Part shown: positions 1-11,291 of the stretch, one piece after another
Numbering within the stretch: position 1 is the first letter of the stretch
How the letters are laid out: the number at the start of each line of letters is the position of its first letter
The notes under the pieces: generated by a model
The model's database searches: none
Told to the model about the DNA's origin: nothing
The model's input: only the letters and a program-made list of their open reading frames with translations
Made by a program: the position numbers and the translations under genes
From: Lantana camara
Lineage: Eukaryota; Streptophyta; Magnoliopsida; Lamiales; Verbenaceae
Reading direction: 5' to 3'
Assembly: GCA_037501455.1 (NCBI GenBank)
Contig: CM074864.1
Coordinates: forward strand, 28,886,001 to 28,950,000
Length of the DNA stretch: 64,000 nucleotides

Positions 1-862
1 TACACGTGAGACATGATCTAAAATGGACCAAATATGACGAACGGCGGAAATACAACGAGACGACGTGCAATATACAATGTGGCATGAAAACATATTGTTT
101 CACTACATATTGGACCATATAATAGCACTTCGGGGTCAAAGAAGTCATCGGATCGAGGGGCTAAAATTGTAATTTTAAGCAGAATATTTTGTTCTGCATG
201 TCAGGTGGGAACGGTCGTTCCAGCTTTCCTTTGTAAATGGGAACGGTCGTTCCCGTAACCCCAAAGATGCAACAACGATTTTTAAATACAAAGGGCGCCT
301 TTAGCTGGGAACGGCCCTTCCGGCACTAAGGCCAAAATGGGAACGGCCGTTCCCATGCTCGGCCGCCTATTTTCATTTGAAAAGGTGGGAACGCCCGTTC
401 CCATAATGCCTTAAGGCTGGGAACGGTCGTTCCCAGTTGCTGCAACTGAAAAGAAACAGAGCAGAACAGGGGATATTTTTGGATGAAATGAGAGCAAAGA
501 AGCTTGGAGATGCATATAACGATTCATCCCATTTTTGAAACATATGAAATGCCAATATTTGCTAATTAATCCTCTAAGAGTTCAAGTTATGCAATTAAGG
601 ATATAAGGTTTTGAAATATTGTCAATTAGGTCCTTGAAACCCATGCAATTTAGTCCCCAAGTTTAAAGAATATCTATCTAGGGACAATTTGGTAATTAAC
701 TCATACCCGGTAAATATTTTACGAAATGGATATTTTCAAGTCATGAAAGAAATTCTCAATTTGATATAAATTCAAAAAAATTTCATGAAAGTACTTTAAA
801 ATATAATTTATAAAATTATTTTAAAACATAAGATATTAATAAATGAAAATCGGGGCGTTACA
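1..862 (-). mobile_element. Fragment of a chromovirus-type Gypsy LTR (5' part, sense on minus strand)
   Basis: The right edge ends in gggcgttaca, the reverse complement of the TGTAACGCCC start typical of the other chromovirus LTRs in this window (compare 44727-44736 and 50407-50416). No protein-coding sequence is seen. A cluster of GC-rich palindromes (207-434) lies 430-655 bp inside that edge, as in the relatives at 25258 and 35221. The left end runs off the window, so solo LTR versus full element cannot be decided. No target duplication can be checked. Assignment rests on the LTR edge and the palindrome cluster. Confidence 0.55.
207..434. repeat. Six GC-rich 16-bp palindromes in three pairs with 32-bp pitch
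   Basis: Copies of GGGAACGGTCGTTCCC or close variants start at 207, 239, 307, 339, 387 and 419. Start-to-start distances are 32, 68, 32, 48 and 32, so the copies form three pairs, each with exactly 16 bp between its members. The copies at 239, 339, 387 and 419 keep all arm bases except at the centre. Those at 207 and 307 have one or two arm changes. They lie in an LTR fragment on AT-rich DNA. A promoter or leader role is inferred, not shown. Confidence 0.85.
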
Positions 863-1295
863 AGTTATCTAAATTTTAAAATTCTTTAAATTAAAACTAT
901 AAGTAGAAATCTCAAAATTTGTTGTTATATAAATATCAAAATCTATTAGAAAGAAATCTCATAAAATTTACTGTATTATATGGACACATCGCACTTCCGC
1001 TTAATATTTTTAAATATTTTATATTTATCTAAAATTTTAAGATTGTTTAAATTAAATTATTATAAAAATCTCAAAATCATCTATCATAAAAATCTCAAGA
1101 TCCGTTAGTAAGAAAAGTTTGAATTCTCAATCTAATGCAGTTAAAATAATTTAAAATTTAAAGTTAAATTAGTAGGTTGATATTTGATAAAGTATTCAAA
1201 TTTAAAAATCTTTTGATATCTAGAATCCTTATCCATTTGGTAGTTCCTAAAAAAAGAATAATAGTTATAAAGTTTGGTAACACTCACACTTTAAA
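863..1295. other. AT-rich intergenic stretch with a degenerate duplication
   Basis: No coding potential is seen. A segment beginning ttatctaaattttaaa near 865 recurs in altered form near 1024 (ttatctaaaattttaag), each followed by blocks resembling aaatctcaaaat. This suggests an old duplication about 158 bp apart. It is the host sequence into which the Tat element inserted. Confidence 0.5.
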
Positions 1296-1300
1296 TACGT

Positions 1301-2218
1301 TGATGTTGCAGAAACTTGAAGAGATTAAACACCAAACACTTTAAAATTTGTTTGTGGAAGGGAAGACTATCACAGGCGTGAGAGCCTCAGAGTGTGGGTT
1401 CTTCCAGCTACGATAACACCAGAGAATGCAATGAGGATGCAATGAGAACAGTGAAATGCAGGGAGCTTGGGGAGGAAGAAACCGGAGTGACGATGGAGGA
1501 AAAATGCCCAGTTGTGTATGCAGTATTCTTTGTGTCGAAGATGACTTAGGGAATGAGTGTGAAATCCCATATTTATATGTTAAGGGCAAGGGTGTTATGG
1601 TAAAATTGACCGTGTGGTCCCAAAGTCGTGTTGCCCTAGACACGTGGCGGCTTGTGATGGTGTGAGAGTGACTCCCCTGAAAGTCTGCAGTGTGTCATAT
1701 ACGAGGTGCGCACTACCATTGTGTCAGAGGTTGTTACAGTACTGTAGGCGAGCGTGGAGCCACTTGAGTACATTCCTTCCGCCAAGGGGCGCGCCCTCGG
1801 GGTGAAGGCTTCACCAAAGGGGAAGTTGACTTGTGAACAACGAGTGTCCTCGGTGGTGCATTCTAGCACTGGCAACGCTCGAGAGGGTCTCTTCTGGCTG
1901 ATGGGCCATGAGCGCTAGGTATTCGAAGCGTCGATAGGTATAACCGCGAGCGCATTTGCGACGGGTGCCCCTAGTACGGGTGAATGGGGCTTTGAACGGT
2001 GAGCGCCCCTGGGGACTGTAGCACTAGTGTCAAGTGGGATTGGCGAACTGATCCCGCGCCAATGACTTAGGCCGAGGCACTCAAGCCTTATGTGTTGGAA
2101 AGATGTATGAATGGGTTGGGCTTAACCCGCGAGCCTATTATCACGAGCGTGTAAGTTCTGGGGCCTCCAGATTGCGACACGTGTATGGTGCGGATCTGAG
2201 CGTGATTTAGCCCCATCA
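1301..2218 (-). repeat. Tat element 3' LTR
   Basis: 918 bp, aligning end to end with 16603-17526 (924 bp). Both run from tgatg(t/g)tgcagaaac to gatttagc(ccc/atc)atca. The TACGT duplication abuts the outer edge. It keeps the TATA-like atatttatat region near 1568-1578 on the minus strand. No clear polypurine tract is seen next to its inner edge at 2219. Confidence 0.92.
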
Positions 2219-2505
2219 TTCTGAGCGTACTGTAGAATTTTGAAACCTGAGCTCTGATTTTGAATACACGAGGGTCAAGCCCTTGGAGGGAAGCGACTCT
2301 ACATCTTCTGTAACGGACATCTCCTGACAGGGCATTAAATGAAGTTATTTCTGCATTAAATGCTGAGTGGCGACGTGGTCACGTGAACTAAGGAACCGGC
2401 GCGTGTTTGTTGGGAGACGTGTGACGGTTACCAAAAGTGGGGAGTTTTCTAGGCGGGAATGATTATGTTTGAATTAATTGCCCCAATCATGTGCATAACT
2501 CCTCT

Positions 2506-2533
2506 TATAAATAGGGATTTGCAAACCCTATTT
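2506..2533 (+). promoter_or_regulatory. TATA box and palindrome for the antisense reading region
   Basis: TATAAATAG at 2506-2514 lies on the plus strand 276 bp before the ATG at 2790. It overlaps an inverted repeat at 2509-2533 with 8-bp arms AAATAGGG and CCCTATTT around ATTTGCAAA. No other ATG-led reading frame of note lies between, so this is the likely core promoter of the antisense ORF. Transcription is inferred. Confidence 0.6.
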
Positions 2534-2789
2534 ACTCTTTATACCTCCGGAATTTATCAGAGCCAAACAACAAATCTCTGTGATCTTGCGATTTTCCGAC
2601 GAAAGTTCCCCAGGAAGTCTTCTTCTTCATCCTAAGTAAACCACTGAACTTGTACTAACCCTAGATTTAGGCCACGTCGATCACCATCCTTGCGCGAGGG
2701 AGCCCCCTAAGTGTTCGCCTTCACACCAGAATTCCCCTTCTCTGTCAGACACTTTTGCAAATCTTCCATCTTCAAGAGCCAGGACAGCA

Positions 2790-3940
2790 ATGGTGGCAAA
2801 CATCATAGATGACATGGTGAGAGAGATAGATGAGATGTCCAGTGTGAGTTCTTCCACTCCAGGCGGTATAACGCTTGCTAGAGAGATAGACGAACAGTTG
2901 GACGTTGTCGTTCAAGGAATGAACGAGCGTGATCCGGAGGATTTAGATCAACTCTTTGAGGAGATGGATTTGTCCCTTAGGATGCAGCAGCAAGGTGAAA
3001 GGGTTTTTCCCTGGTTGAATAGTGCAGTGAGGCCACAGGATCACCAGGTTACAGTGGCAATTGCTGCCCCTCAAGGGGAAGCGGGGGGATCCGAGCGTCG
3101 GGCGGATGAGAAGCCTCCTCGTAGGCGTCGCAAACAGGGTAAGGAGCCAGCAACCCAAGTGAGGAAAGACAACCCTCACCAGACAGACAGGTCCCTGGAT
3201 GAAATACAGAGCACCTTGACGCTCATGGAGTTCGCAGAGCTGAAGAACAAAGTTTACTGGGACAATGTATATACCACCTGTTTCCCTATGGACAGAGAGA
3301 GAGAGCCAACCATCCACCTCCGGGGATGATAACAGTCTACAAAGACGCCGTGCTGGCTGGGGGTTTGAGGTTGCCCATTCCAGCTCCGGTAGCCAGCATA
3401 CTGAACTCTTTAAATCTATGTCCTTCCTAGATTCTGCCCAATGGGATACCTCTGTTAAATACATTTGTAATATTGATTAGGGCCATCGGTCAGGAGCCCT
3501 TGTTCGATAATTTCAATAGCTTGATTTAGGTCGCCCGCTCTCCCCGCTCGTCCCCGAGGGATGGATTTTACTACGCTCAGGCCAAGTCCGGTTTGAAGAT
3601 GATTGATTCCCTCTCATCTTCTTATGGAGAGAACTGGAAGGACCAGTTCTTCTTTGTGGGGGCACCCGATGGTGTGTTTGGGGTTCCCCGAGAGTGGGTG
3701 TTACATGGAGAGGGGCCCATTGTGAAGCATTGATATGGGGATAAACTTTTTGACCAATGGGCGAAGGGTCTGGCCCTCGTATTGAAGAACGAGAAATGGC
3801 TTATTAAGGCCATGGACTTAATGCGTAATGAGGAAGTGTTGTTCCGCTATGGGCTGGTGAGCCCTCCATATATGATAATCAACCCTCCAACTCAAACAAT
3901 GAACCTCGATGGTCAGATTCTAGGGACTAACTTTACTAAC
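2790..3940 (+). pseudogene. Antisense-ORF protein of the Tat element, N-terminal part, decayed
   Basis: An open frame from ATG 2790 to 3329 encodes 179 aa with an acidic start (MVANIIDDMVREIDEM) and a basic stretch (PPRRRRKQGK). The protein then continues in another frame from about 3327 (MITVYKDAVLAGGLRLPIPA) with in-frame stops near 3429, 3526 and 3731. It ends near 3943. The middle part, with segments such as FYYAQAKSGLKMI and FFVGAPDGVFGVPREWV, resembles the conserved core of antisense ORFs of Tat-type elements, annotated in Pfam as a putative gypsy-type transposon domain (from memory, not searched). Function is unknown in the family. It runs opposite to gag-pol and has its own TATA box at 2506. 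At least one frameshift and three stops make it a pseudogene. Confidence 0.65.
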
Positions 3941-4143
3941 TCTTAGAATAGGAACGCTAACTTTTTTTTCCCCAGTAATTTGCCGTATTGTATAAGCACT
4001 CTGGCCGTGATCATCTGATGCTCGCTCGTTTTCTTGCTTATAGAATCGACATACTAATGGCGGGTACAAGCGATGAGAGAATTGTAGCAATGATGCATGC
4101 TCGAAAAGCGAGCGGCAACCAACCGCAGTAGAACCAGTAGCAA

Positions 4144-4716
4144 GTGCCTCCACGAGGGGGCCGAGGGACCCGTCGAGGGTCAGGGAGGAGCGATGGCCGT
4201 CGTGGTGGAAATGGTGGTCTGGGTTCAGGCCACATCGAGGACCTAACACTTGATGACGCTCATGGTACCGCTCCCATGAGTGCCACTGTTCCCCGCCGGC
4301 TGAGGGGCAAGCACAGTCAGACCCTCGCAGCAACTGCTCGGGGGGGGGGGGGGGTGATCAGGATCCTTGATGACGAGCGAGCCCAGCGCTCAAGAAAGAG
4401 AAAGAGGATGCCGGACTCCATCCCCATTTCTGGTAAGGGGAAAGATGTAATAGTGGGCGAGCGAGGTGAGGATGGCGATACTTCATCCTCTGAGGATAAA
4501 GATTTCTGGAAGTTTGAGCACAGCGGAGATATGCATTACAGGCGCTCAGTGGAGGATGGCTCGGTACTCTTGAAGAGAAACTTATCTACTCGTAACCTGG
4601 TTTTGGGGATTGTACATAGGCTCCAATTTTCCAGGGACCACCAAAACCTGAACCAGCAGGATGCCGCTCGAGTCGCAGATGATGCCTGCCAAGCCCTCAT
4701 AACGGTGAGTGTTTAA
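4144..4716 (+). pseudogene. Antisense-ORF protein of the Tat element, middle exon-like part
   Basis: A 190-aa frame. It starts with an Arg/Gly-rich segment (MPPRGGRGTRRGSGRSDGRR), then runs through a basic nuclear-signal-like cluster (RAQRSRKRKRMP) and an acidic serine patch (EDGDTSSSEDKDF) to FSRDHQNLNQQDAARVADDA. A run of 16 G at about 4340-4355 encodes GGGG and is a likely frame-slippage site. The frame ends at a GTGAGT that looks like a splice donor (about 4705), with a possible acceptor near 4776, so it probably joins the next coiled-coil part. Antisense ORFs of this lineage are known to be spliced in some elements; splicing here is inferred. Confidence 0.5.
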
Positions 4717-4811
4717 GTACCCTCAAAGAATTTCAATCCTTGAATTAACCCAGTAATAACTAATCTATTGGCTTTAGGAGGTAATCCCCTGGCCGAAAAA
4801 CTTTCAAAGGC

Positions 4812-5405
4812 GTGCAGACTTATTCTGAATATAAGGCTAAGTACAAGAAGCTATTGCGCATCTCCGACCCCGGTAAGCTGCAGCAGGATTACGATCACAC
4901 CTCTGCTGAGCTCATAGCGCTCAAGCTCGACCATGAGAAGGTTAAGAAGGCGCTGAAGGACCAGGAGGAGGCCTGGCTGAGGTTGGATGAGCATCATGAG
5001 CAGCTGAAGGAAGAGTGTAACCAACTGAAGGATGACGACGAGGGCCTCAACAAACATTTGACCGAGAGTACCCAACAGGTGGAATCGGCGAAGAAGGAGC
5101 TGGCTGACCTCCGAGGGCAAGTAGCAGACTTGGAAGCTAGGATTGCTTGGGACGCAGTCCTCAAATTCGTGCACACCAAGGCTTTTAGTTTCGCAGCCAA
5201 CCTTCACTGCTTTGTCAATGCCACACGGTATTTCTGGAAATCCGTGGGCCAGTTGATTAAGCTGGGGATGCTACCCACCAGCGCTCGAACGGATGATCGC
5301 CTTTGTATGGATTTGGACGAGAATTTAGAACCGATCGTCGAAACTGGGGATCCTTATGAAAACTTGACGGAGCCTGAGTACAACAACTTGGTCACAATGC
5401 TCTAG
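4812..5405 (+). pseudogene. Antisense-ORF protein of the Tat element, coiled-coil C-terminal part
   Basis: A 197-aa frame entered without an ATG (the codon at 4812 is GTG), so it is probably an exon rather than a separate gene. Residues about 20-115 are strongly heptad-like and charged (for example VESAKKELADLRGQVADLEA), a long coiled coil. The C-terminal part has a compact segment (FVNATRYFWKSVGQLIKLGM) and an acidic tail ending EPEYNNLVTML. A coiled coil followed by a short acidic tail is usual for Tat antisense-ORF proteins. It probably continues the protein that starts at 2790. Its cellular role is unknown. Confidence 0.5.
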
Positions 5406-6465
5406 GATGAGTTCATGGCGGCCAACCCAATTGAGCCCGAGCCCATGGCTATTGACGAGGGTGCCCATGAAGATGGTCCATCTGAGGGGGGCCAAGATGG
5501 CGTTCAAGCTGGAAACATTCCAGTGCTGGCTCCTGTTCCAAAATCCACTGCCCCTCCTGAGCCTGAGAATCAGCCCTCGTGAGGCCTCCTGTTTGCCTGT
5601 CTTGCCCCACAATCAAGAATTTCTGTTTCAGCCTTCTTCTCCCTTGCTAAGATCTACGTTTTGAATCTTTGTAATAATTTCTATCTTTGCAACGTACTTT
5701 TTCTGCCCTCAATGATGCAACTTGCTTCCTTATTGATAATGCAATTTATTTCTTCTTCATTGTGTCGTGTTACTCTGTATGTTGTTTGTTGATTTCATTT
5801 TGATGCTTGACGTCTTGTGATATGTGAAAGTATGGGCGCGAGGGTGTACCATATGAGGGACACCCTGGCCATATTCAGCATTAGTCTCAATCTTGAACTC
5901 GGACATCCACTAGTAGACTTACTAAGTGTTTGCCTCTGATGCAAATTAGCTAGTGTTGAATGATAACGAGCGTAGCTGTAATATGCATTTGAACTTATAA
6001 ATCAATCAGGAGGATTCGCCAAGTGTTTAACATTGATGAGCGTATGTACATTTAATCAGATAAGAATCTTTAAGGTGATATTATGAGCGTGAACCAGAAT
6101 ACTTAGATTCCAGTCGGTGCAATTGAACATGTATCACCCTAGACCTTGATCCGTTCGTTTAAGAAGGGTTCAAGCACCTAAAACCATCAAGCTGCTTAGT
6201 GTGGAGCACCCTTGACACACTGTTAGCGTTGATATACAGAAGGGGCCTGCTCGCTTAAGAGAGACCCGCGTGAGTATAGTTATCAAGCCGTTCGACGTGG
6301 AGTACCCTCGACACGTAGTGGGCGTGGGGGTGTTTGCAATGTGAATTACCATAAATTGAATCAAGAAAATGATAAACAACGTATGAAAATACTTACTGAT
6401 GTATTTGTATTTCTGTCAAAAGAAGATACAGTGTGCCCAGAGTGGGGAGTTACAAAATTTGGCCT
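5406..6465. other. Non-coding spacer of the Tat element between antisense ORF and integrase
   Basis: No supported coding region. It holds the likely 3' end of the antisense transcript (T-rich, 5640-5760) and the likely 3' end of pol on the other strand. A motif of the form cgtgga(g)taccctcgacacgtag occurs near 6295-6320, with a related block near 6200 (tgtggagcacccttgacaca), a diverged short duplication. Confidence 0.5.
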
Positions 6466-7047
6466 CTAAACAAAGAATCTTCTCAAATTGCAGGCATTCC
6501 ATGGGCAAGGGAGACGCTTGCCTTCCAAAGTTTCCAGCAGGTAGGTATTGTTCGCTCGTACCTGGGTGACTTTGAAGGGTCCTACCCAGTTGGGGTCTAA
6601 CTTACCCACATGTTTGGACACTTCAGCCTTCTTGAGGACCAAGTCTCCCAGCTGGAAGGTCCTCTCTTTCACAAGCTTGTTGTACTGGTGGGCCAGTGAT
6701 GCCTTGTACTTGTGCATCAGAGCCCAAGCAATATTTCTTTTTTCATCCAGCAGGTCTAGTTCAAGCGCCCGGTTACTCTCGTTGGTTGCAGGCTCGAAAT
6801 ATGCGACTCGTGCCGACTCTTGGGCGATTTCTGTAGGTATCATGGCCTCGGATCCATAGACGACGGAGTAGGGGGGCTCCCCTGTTGTCGCTCGTGGGGT
6901 AGTACGATACGCCCAGAGGGCTCATTGGAGCTCTTCAGCCCATTCACCCTTTTTACTCTCGAGCATCGTTTTTAAATGGTGGAGTATGATCTTGTTTGTG
7001 ACTTCAGCTTGACCGTTGGCCTGAGGGTGGCCCATGGAAATGAAGCG
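6466..7047 (-). pseudogene. Tat integrase, C-terminal half (catalytic Glu to end)
   Basis: Read leftward from 7047, the frame begins at RFISMGHPQANGQAEVTNK, which holds the third catalytic acidic residue (Glu in GQAEV). It continues through the Tat-type segment WALWAYRTTPRATTGEPPY to the C-terminal DNA-binding region (FQLGDLVLKKAEVSKHVGKL, then NWVGPFKVTQ) and stops after NLRRFFV. In the range 6466-6843 it is open for 125 aa. Its N-terminal half lies on the opposite strand at 8996-10161, separated by a Copia LTR, because of an inversion. In the family this enzyme inserts cDNA into the genome. Here it cannot be made as one protein. Confidence 0.85.
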
Positions 7048-7415
7048 TGTTGGAAAACAGAAATCAGAAAGCAGCGGAAATTTAAAAATTTTCCAACAAA
7101 AGGATCGAAACTCGCAGTCGTGAATCCGAATTCGTAGAGATTAGAAACTTACTTTTCCATAATCTTTCTTGAAGCGTTTCAAGCCACCTAAGAACGCTCT
7201 TCTCACGGCTTGATCCCCTCTCCTTGGTAAAGCTGAAATCTTTAAAAACTTCTAACTCGAAGCTCTCTAGAGATAGTCCACCAACTTGACTACAATCTAA
7301 CTAGTAAGGATGCTAGTTCTCTAGTTAGTGTTTAGGCTTAACCTAGGATTTATTTGATATTGGAGAAAGGATGGCGTTCAACACATGAACTAAAAGAATT
7401 ATCAATCAATCTCAA

Positions 7416-7433
7416 GGGGAGCTCAAGCTCCCC
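7416..7433. repeat. Palindrome next to the LTR A TATA box
   Basis: Arms GGGGAGCT and AGCTCCCC are perfect around a 2-nt centre. On the minus strand this sits directly after the TATA-like attatatatag (7434-7444). LTR B has the equivalent palindrome at 11669-11684. Confidence 0.8.
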
Positions 7434-7774
7434 TATATATAATTGGGGAGGGGTGGCCGAAACCCTAGTCCTTATGGACTAAGAATTTTGGTCCCTCTCT
7501 CCTATTAATTGATCATCAAGTAATTTTGAACTTTGACTTTGAATTCTAATTCAAATCAACTTTTAAGAGAGCTAAATATATCCAAACCCTTTTGGATAAT
7601 ATTATACTTTATTTATTAATAAATAAATAACTTATTTATCTAATTAATTAATTCTTAATTAATTAAATAGATTATTTTTCTCCAAAATAAGACTTTCATT
7701 TTAATTCAAAAATTAAACCAAAGTCTATTAAATAATTAACACATTAATTATTTAATCACATATACATATATATG

Positions 7775-7842
7775 CACGTGTGACACACGTGTCCCCAAGG
7801 ACACGTGTCACTCATGTGACCCACACGTGTGATTCACACGTG
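7775..7842. promoter_or_regulatory. G-box (CACGTG) array in LTR A
   Basis: Five CACGTG hexamers start at 7775, 7786, 7802, 7824 and 7837. In LTR sense the spacings are 13, 22, 16 and 11 bp. CACGTG is the G-box core bound by plant bZIP and bHLH factors (abscisic-acid and light signalling). The array lies about 330-360 bp upstream of the LTR TATA box. Inducible activity is inferred. Confidence 0.65.
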
Positions 7843-8995
7843 TGGAACCCTCTCTGCATGATCAACTCGTTTAATCATTTCAAAGCCCCAACTCATGTAA
7901 CCAAGTTGTGGTGTGTGACCCTCTAGGTTCTCAATTCAATTAGCAGTGACCCTAATTAATTAATTCACTAATTAATTAATCAGTCCACAGATTAAACGAC
8001 CATAGTCTAGCAACAGGTGTTTAACCCCTAGCTGAATTGGAATGTCTCGATTCGATAAAACCTTTAAGTCATTGATTCATGTGAGATATAATCCTCCTAC
8101 TTACTCAATCTCAACCAAGATCTAGGGTAAGGGAATAATCAGAACCCTAATAATCTGGTCTAAAAGCTAAGTGCATTTCATATCCATTTGATCTCAATCC
8201 AAGAAACCCTTTTCTTGTTGTCTTGATCTACTGCCTAGGCCAAGGACTCCATATGGCATATGAATGACTTACACAATAAGAGATCGCCTTGAAAATGCAA
8301 GTGTAGGTCCTTTCTTGATTCTCATTCACTTTCATGAATCACTTGTGCAGACCCAGCATAAGCCTTGAATCAGTTGTCTAAGGGGACACCCTTTAAAGCT
8401 TATACCTAAGACTACAGAGTTAACTCATAAAGTGACATGAAACCTCAAGTCTAAGGATCAATTAATCACATCAATGACTCATGATATATTTCCTAATCTG
8501 GAAGTTTCCATTGCCTGAAATAGAAACTTCCTTTCCCATTTAGGAATCTTCTCACACGGGGTACCTCAGTGAACTTACTTATGGAAGTAAGCATCCTCAT
8601 GTATCACGCACGTATCAACTATACACTTTGCACCTCCATGAAACAAAGTGGTCCTTCTTAAGGGTGTGATCCCACAAGTAAGTCTTAAACGAGTCAGGTT
8701 GACACTCCCACTGTTTGTAGGGCTCATCAGCTTGGAGTATTTTACTAATCATGACTTATGTGATATAGGGCTCGTTTCATGAACCATTTCACCTAAATGG
8801 TAGAGTCCTAAAGTCATCAGGATTATGAGAGTTCTCATACATGCACAGCTAAAGTAAACGCATACTAAACAATAGCATACAAAGAAGTGTTACCTCAATT
8901 CGTTATTTTATTCAAAGATTGTCTGTGATTACAATAAGAAAAAGTACAAAGCGGATATACAATCGCCTTTCTAGGGCACTATTCCTAACAGAGCC

Positions 8996-10161
8996 TACAC
9001 CCTCGCCAGATGACAATCTTTAGCTTTTATACACAGATGGTTCCTCGACCTCCCAAGGGAAGAGAGCCGGGATAACCCTCGGGGGTCCTCGAGGAATTGA
9101 AATTGATTATGCGATCAAATTGGCCTTCTAAGTCACCAACAATGAAGTTGAGTATGAAGTCCTCATCCAGGGACTTAGAATTGCCTTTCAGAATGAAGCC
9201 TCTCGGGTCACTGCATATGTTGACTCCCAATTGATTGCTAGTCAGGCTGACGACACTTATGAGGCTCGAGAAACCACCATGGTGCAGTATCTGGCAAAGG
9301 CTAAAGAGATAATCGCCAAATTCAAGGATTTTTCATTTACTGCAGGTTCCGTGAGCAAAAACGAGCGTGCTGATGCCCTCTCTAAATTTGCATCTGCTCT
9401 CGAAGGCTCCTGCAAGCGTTCAATTATGTTCCTCAGGACAGAGGAACCGTTGATGAGCGAGGAAAAACCCTCTGGCGAAGTGAGCATGATTGACCCATCC
9501 GAGCCCTGTTGGCTTGATGACATCATCAGACTCCTAAGGGATGGTACCTGCCCGAGCAACAGAGTGGAAGCACGAAAAGTTAGATGTAAAGCCCCTCTGT
9601 TCTCACTTGACAATGAGGGCAAGCTCTTCAAGCGGTCATTTCAAGGGCCACCCTTAAGGTGCCTGAGACCTTCGCAGGCCAAGGAAATACTGGAACACGT
9701 ACACAGCGGGAGTTGTGGGAACCATTCTGGAGGCCGTATTCTGGCCAAAAAGATATTGAGAAGCGGATTCTACTGGCTCTCGGTGTTGCAAGATGCCACC
9801 AATTACTCTAAAAAATGCTCTAAGTGTCAATTCTACTCCAACATCCCTCAACTGTCGGTAGCCCAAATGATTCCCATCGACGTTTCCTGGCCCTTTGACC
9901 AATGGGGTATTGACATAGTGGGACCCCTGCCCATGGCGGTCGGGCAAAAGAAATTTGAGATCCTCGCTGTGGACTACTTCACTAAGTGTCAGAGGCTGAG
10001 GCAGTCACCAAAATCACGTTCAAAGTTGTAAGAGACTTCATTTGGAAGAATATTATCTGCAGGTATGGCAACCCGAGAGTGCTAATCTCAGACAATGGGT
10101 CGTAATTCATCGCCGCAGACACTCGGGAATGGTGCTCAGAGCATGGCATTGAGCAACGCTT
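8996..10161 (+). pseudogene. Tat RNase H second half and integrase N-terminal half, inverted segment
   Basis: Reads on the plus strand, opposite to the rest of this element's pol. It begins TPSPDDNL, then YTDGSS (start of a second, archaeal-type RNase H domain usual in Tat elements) and VTNNEVEYEVLI, with in-frame stops near 9019 and 9130. The range 9231-10031 is open for 266 aa. It contains the end of the RNase H domain, the integrase zinc finger (HVHSGSCGNHSGG to CSKCQ) and the first catalytic Asp (WGIDIVGPLP). After a frameshift near 10000 it reads RYGNPRVLISDNGS with the second catalytic Asp, followed by a stop, and ends EQRF at the CGCTT duplication. The protein joins in sense to 12057 on one side and 7047 on the other. 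Confidence 0.85.
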
Positions 10162-11291
10162 TGTTAGGAATAGTACCCTAAAAGCCGATTGTATATCCGC
10201 TTTGTACTTTTCCTTATTGTAATCACAAACAATCTTTAAATAAAATAACGAATTGAGGCAACACTTCTTTACATGCTCTTGTTTGGTATGTGTTTACTTT
10301 AGCTGTGCATGTATGAGAACTCCCCTAATCCTGATGACTTTAGGACTCTACCATTTAGGTGAAATGGTTCATGAAACGAGCCCTATATCACATAAGTCAT
10401 GATTAGTAAAATACTCCAAACTGATGAGTCCTACAGACAGTGGGAGTGTCAACTTGACTCCTTTAAGGCTTGCTTGTGGGATCACGCCCTTAAAAAGGAC
10501 CACCTTGTTTCATGGAGGTTCAAAGTGTATAGTTGATACGTGCGTGATACATGAGGGTGCTTAGTTCCATAAGTAAGTTCACTGAGGTGCCCCATGTGAG
10601 AAGATCCCTAAATGGGAAGGAAGTTTCTATTTCAGGAAACGGAAACTTCCAGATTAGTAAATATCTCACGAGTCATTGATGTGATTAATTGATCCTTAGA
10701 CTTGAGGTTCCATGTCACTTTATGAGTTAACTCTGTAGTCTTAGGTATAAGCTTTAAAGGGTGTCGCCTTAGACAACTGATTCAAGGCTTATAGTGGGGC
10801 TACACAAGTGATTCATGGAAGTGAATGAGAATCAAGAAAGGACCTACACTTGCATTTGCAAGGTGATCTCTTATTGTGTAAGTCATTCATATGCCATATG
10901 GAGTCCTTGGCCAAGGCAATAGATCAAGACATCAAGAAAAGGGTTTCTTGGATTGAGATCAAATGGATATGAAATGCACTTAGCTTTAAGACCAGATTAT
11001 TAGGGTTCTGGTTATTCCCTTACCCTAGATCTTGGTTGAGAGATAGTAAGTAAGAGGATTGTATCTCACATGAATCAATAACTTAAAGGTTCTGTCGAAT
11101 CGAGACATTCCAATTCAGCTAGGGGTTAAACACCTGTTGCTAGACTATAGTCGTTTAATCTGTGGACTGATTAATTAATTAGGGTCACTACTAATTGAAT
11201 TGAGAACCTAGAGGGTCACACACAACAACTTGGTTATATGAGTTAAGGCTTTAAAATGATTAAACGAGTTGATCATACCAAGAAGGTTCCA

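Larger units (their letters stand above)
7048..8990 (-). mobile_element. Copia LTR A (chimeric after inversion), same family as Copia-2
   Basis: 1943 bp. Read on the minus strand it begins TGTTAGGAATAG and ends TTTTCCAACA, matching LTR B (10162-12056) in opposite orientation and, more distantly, Copia-2 (51966-53888). The left flank AAGCG (7043-7047) and right flank GAGCC (8991-8995) do not match each other. Each matches the flank at the far side of LTR B instead, so A and B have exchanged partners by recombination. No internal Copia sequence is present, so it is a solo LTR. Confidence 0.88.

Noticed and set aside
207..434. Regular palindromes suggesting a CRISPR array
   Set aside because: Spacing is not uniform across all copies, the spacers are 16, 52, 16, 32 and 16 bp, there are no cas genes, and the DNA is a plant LTR.
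3920..4333. 137-aa minus-strand frame opposite the antisense ORF
   Set aside because: Shadow of the plus-strand Arg/Gly-rich frame, without known motifs.
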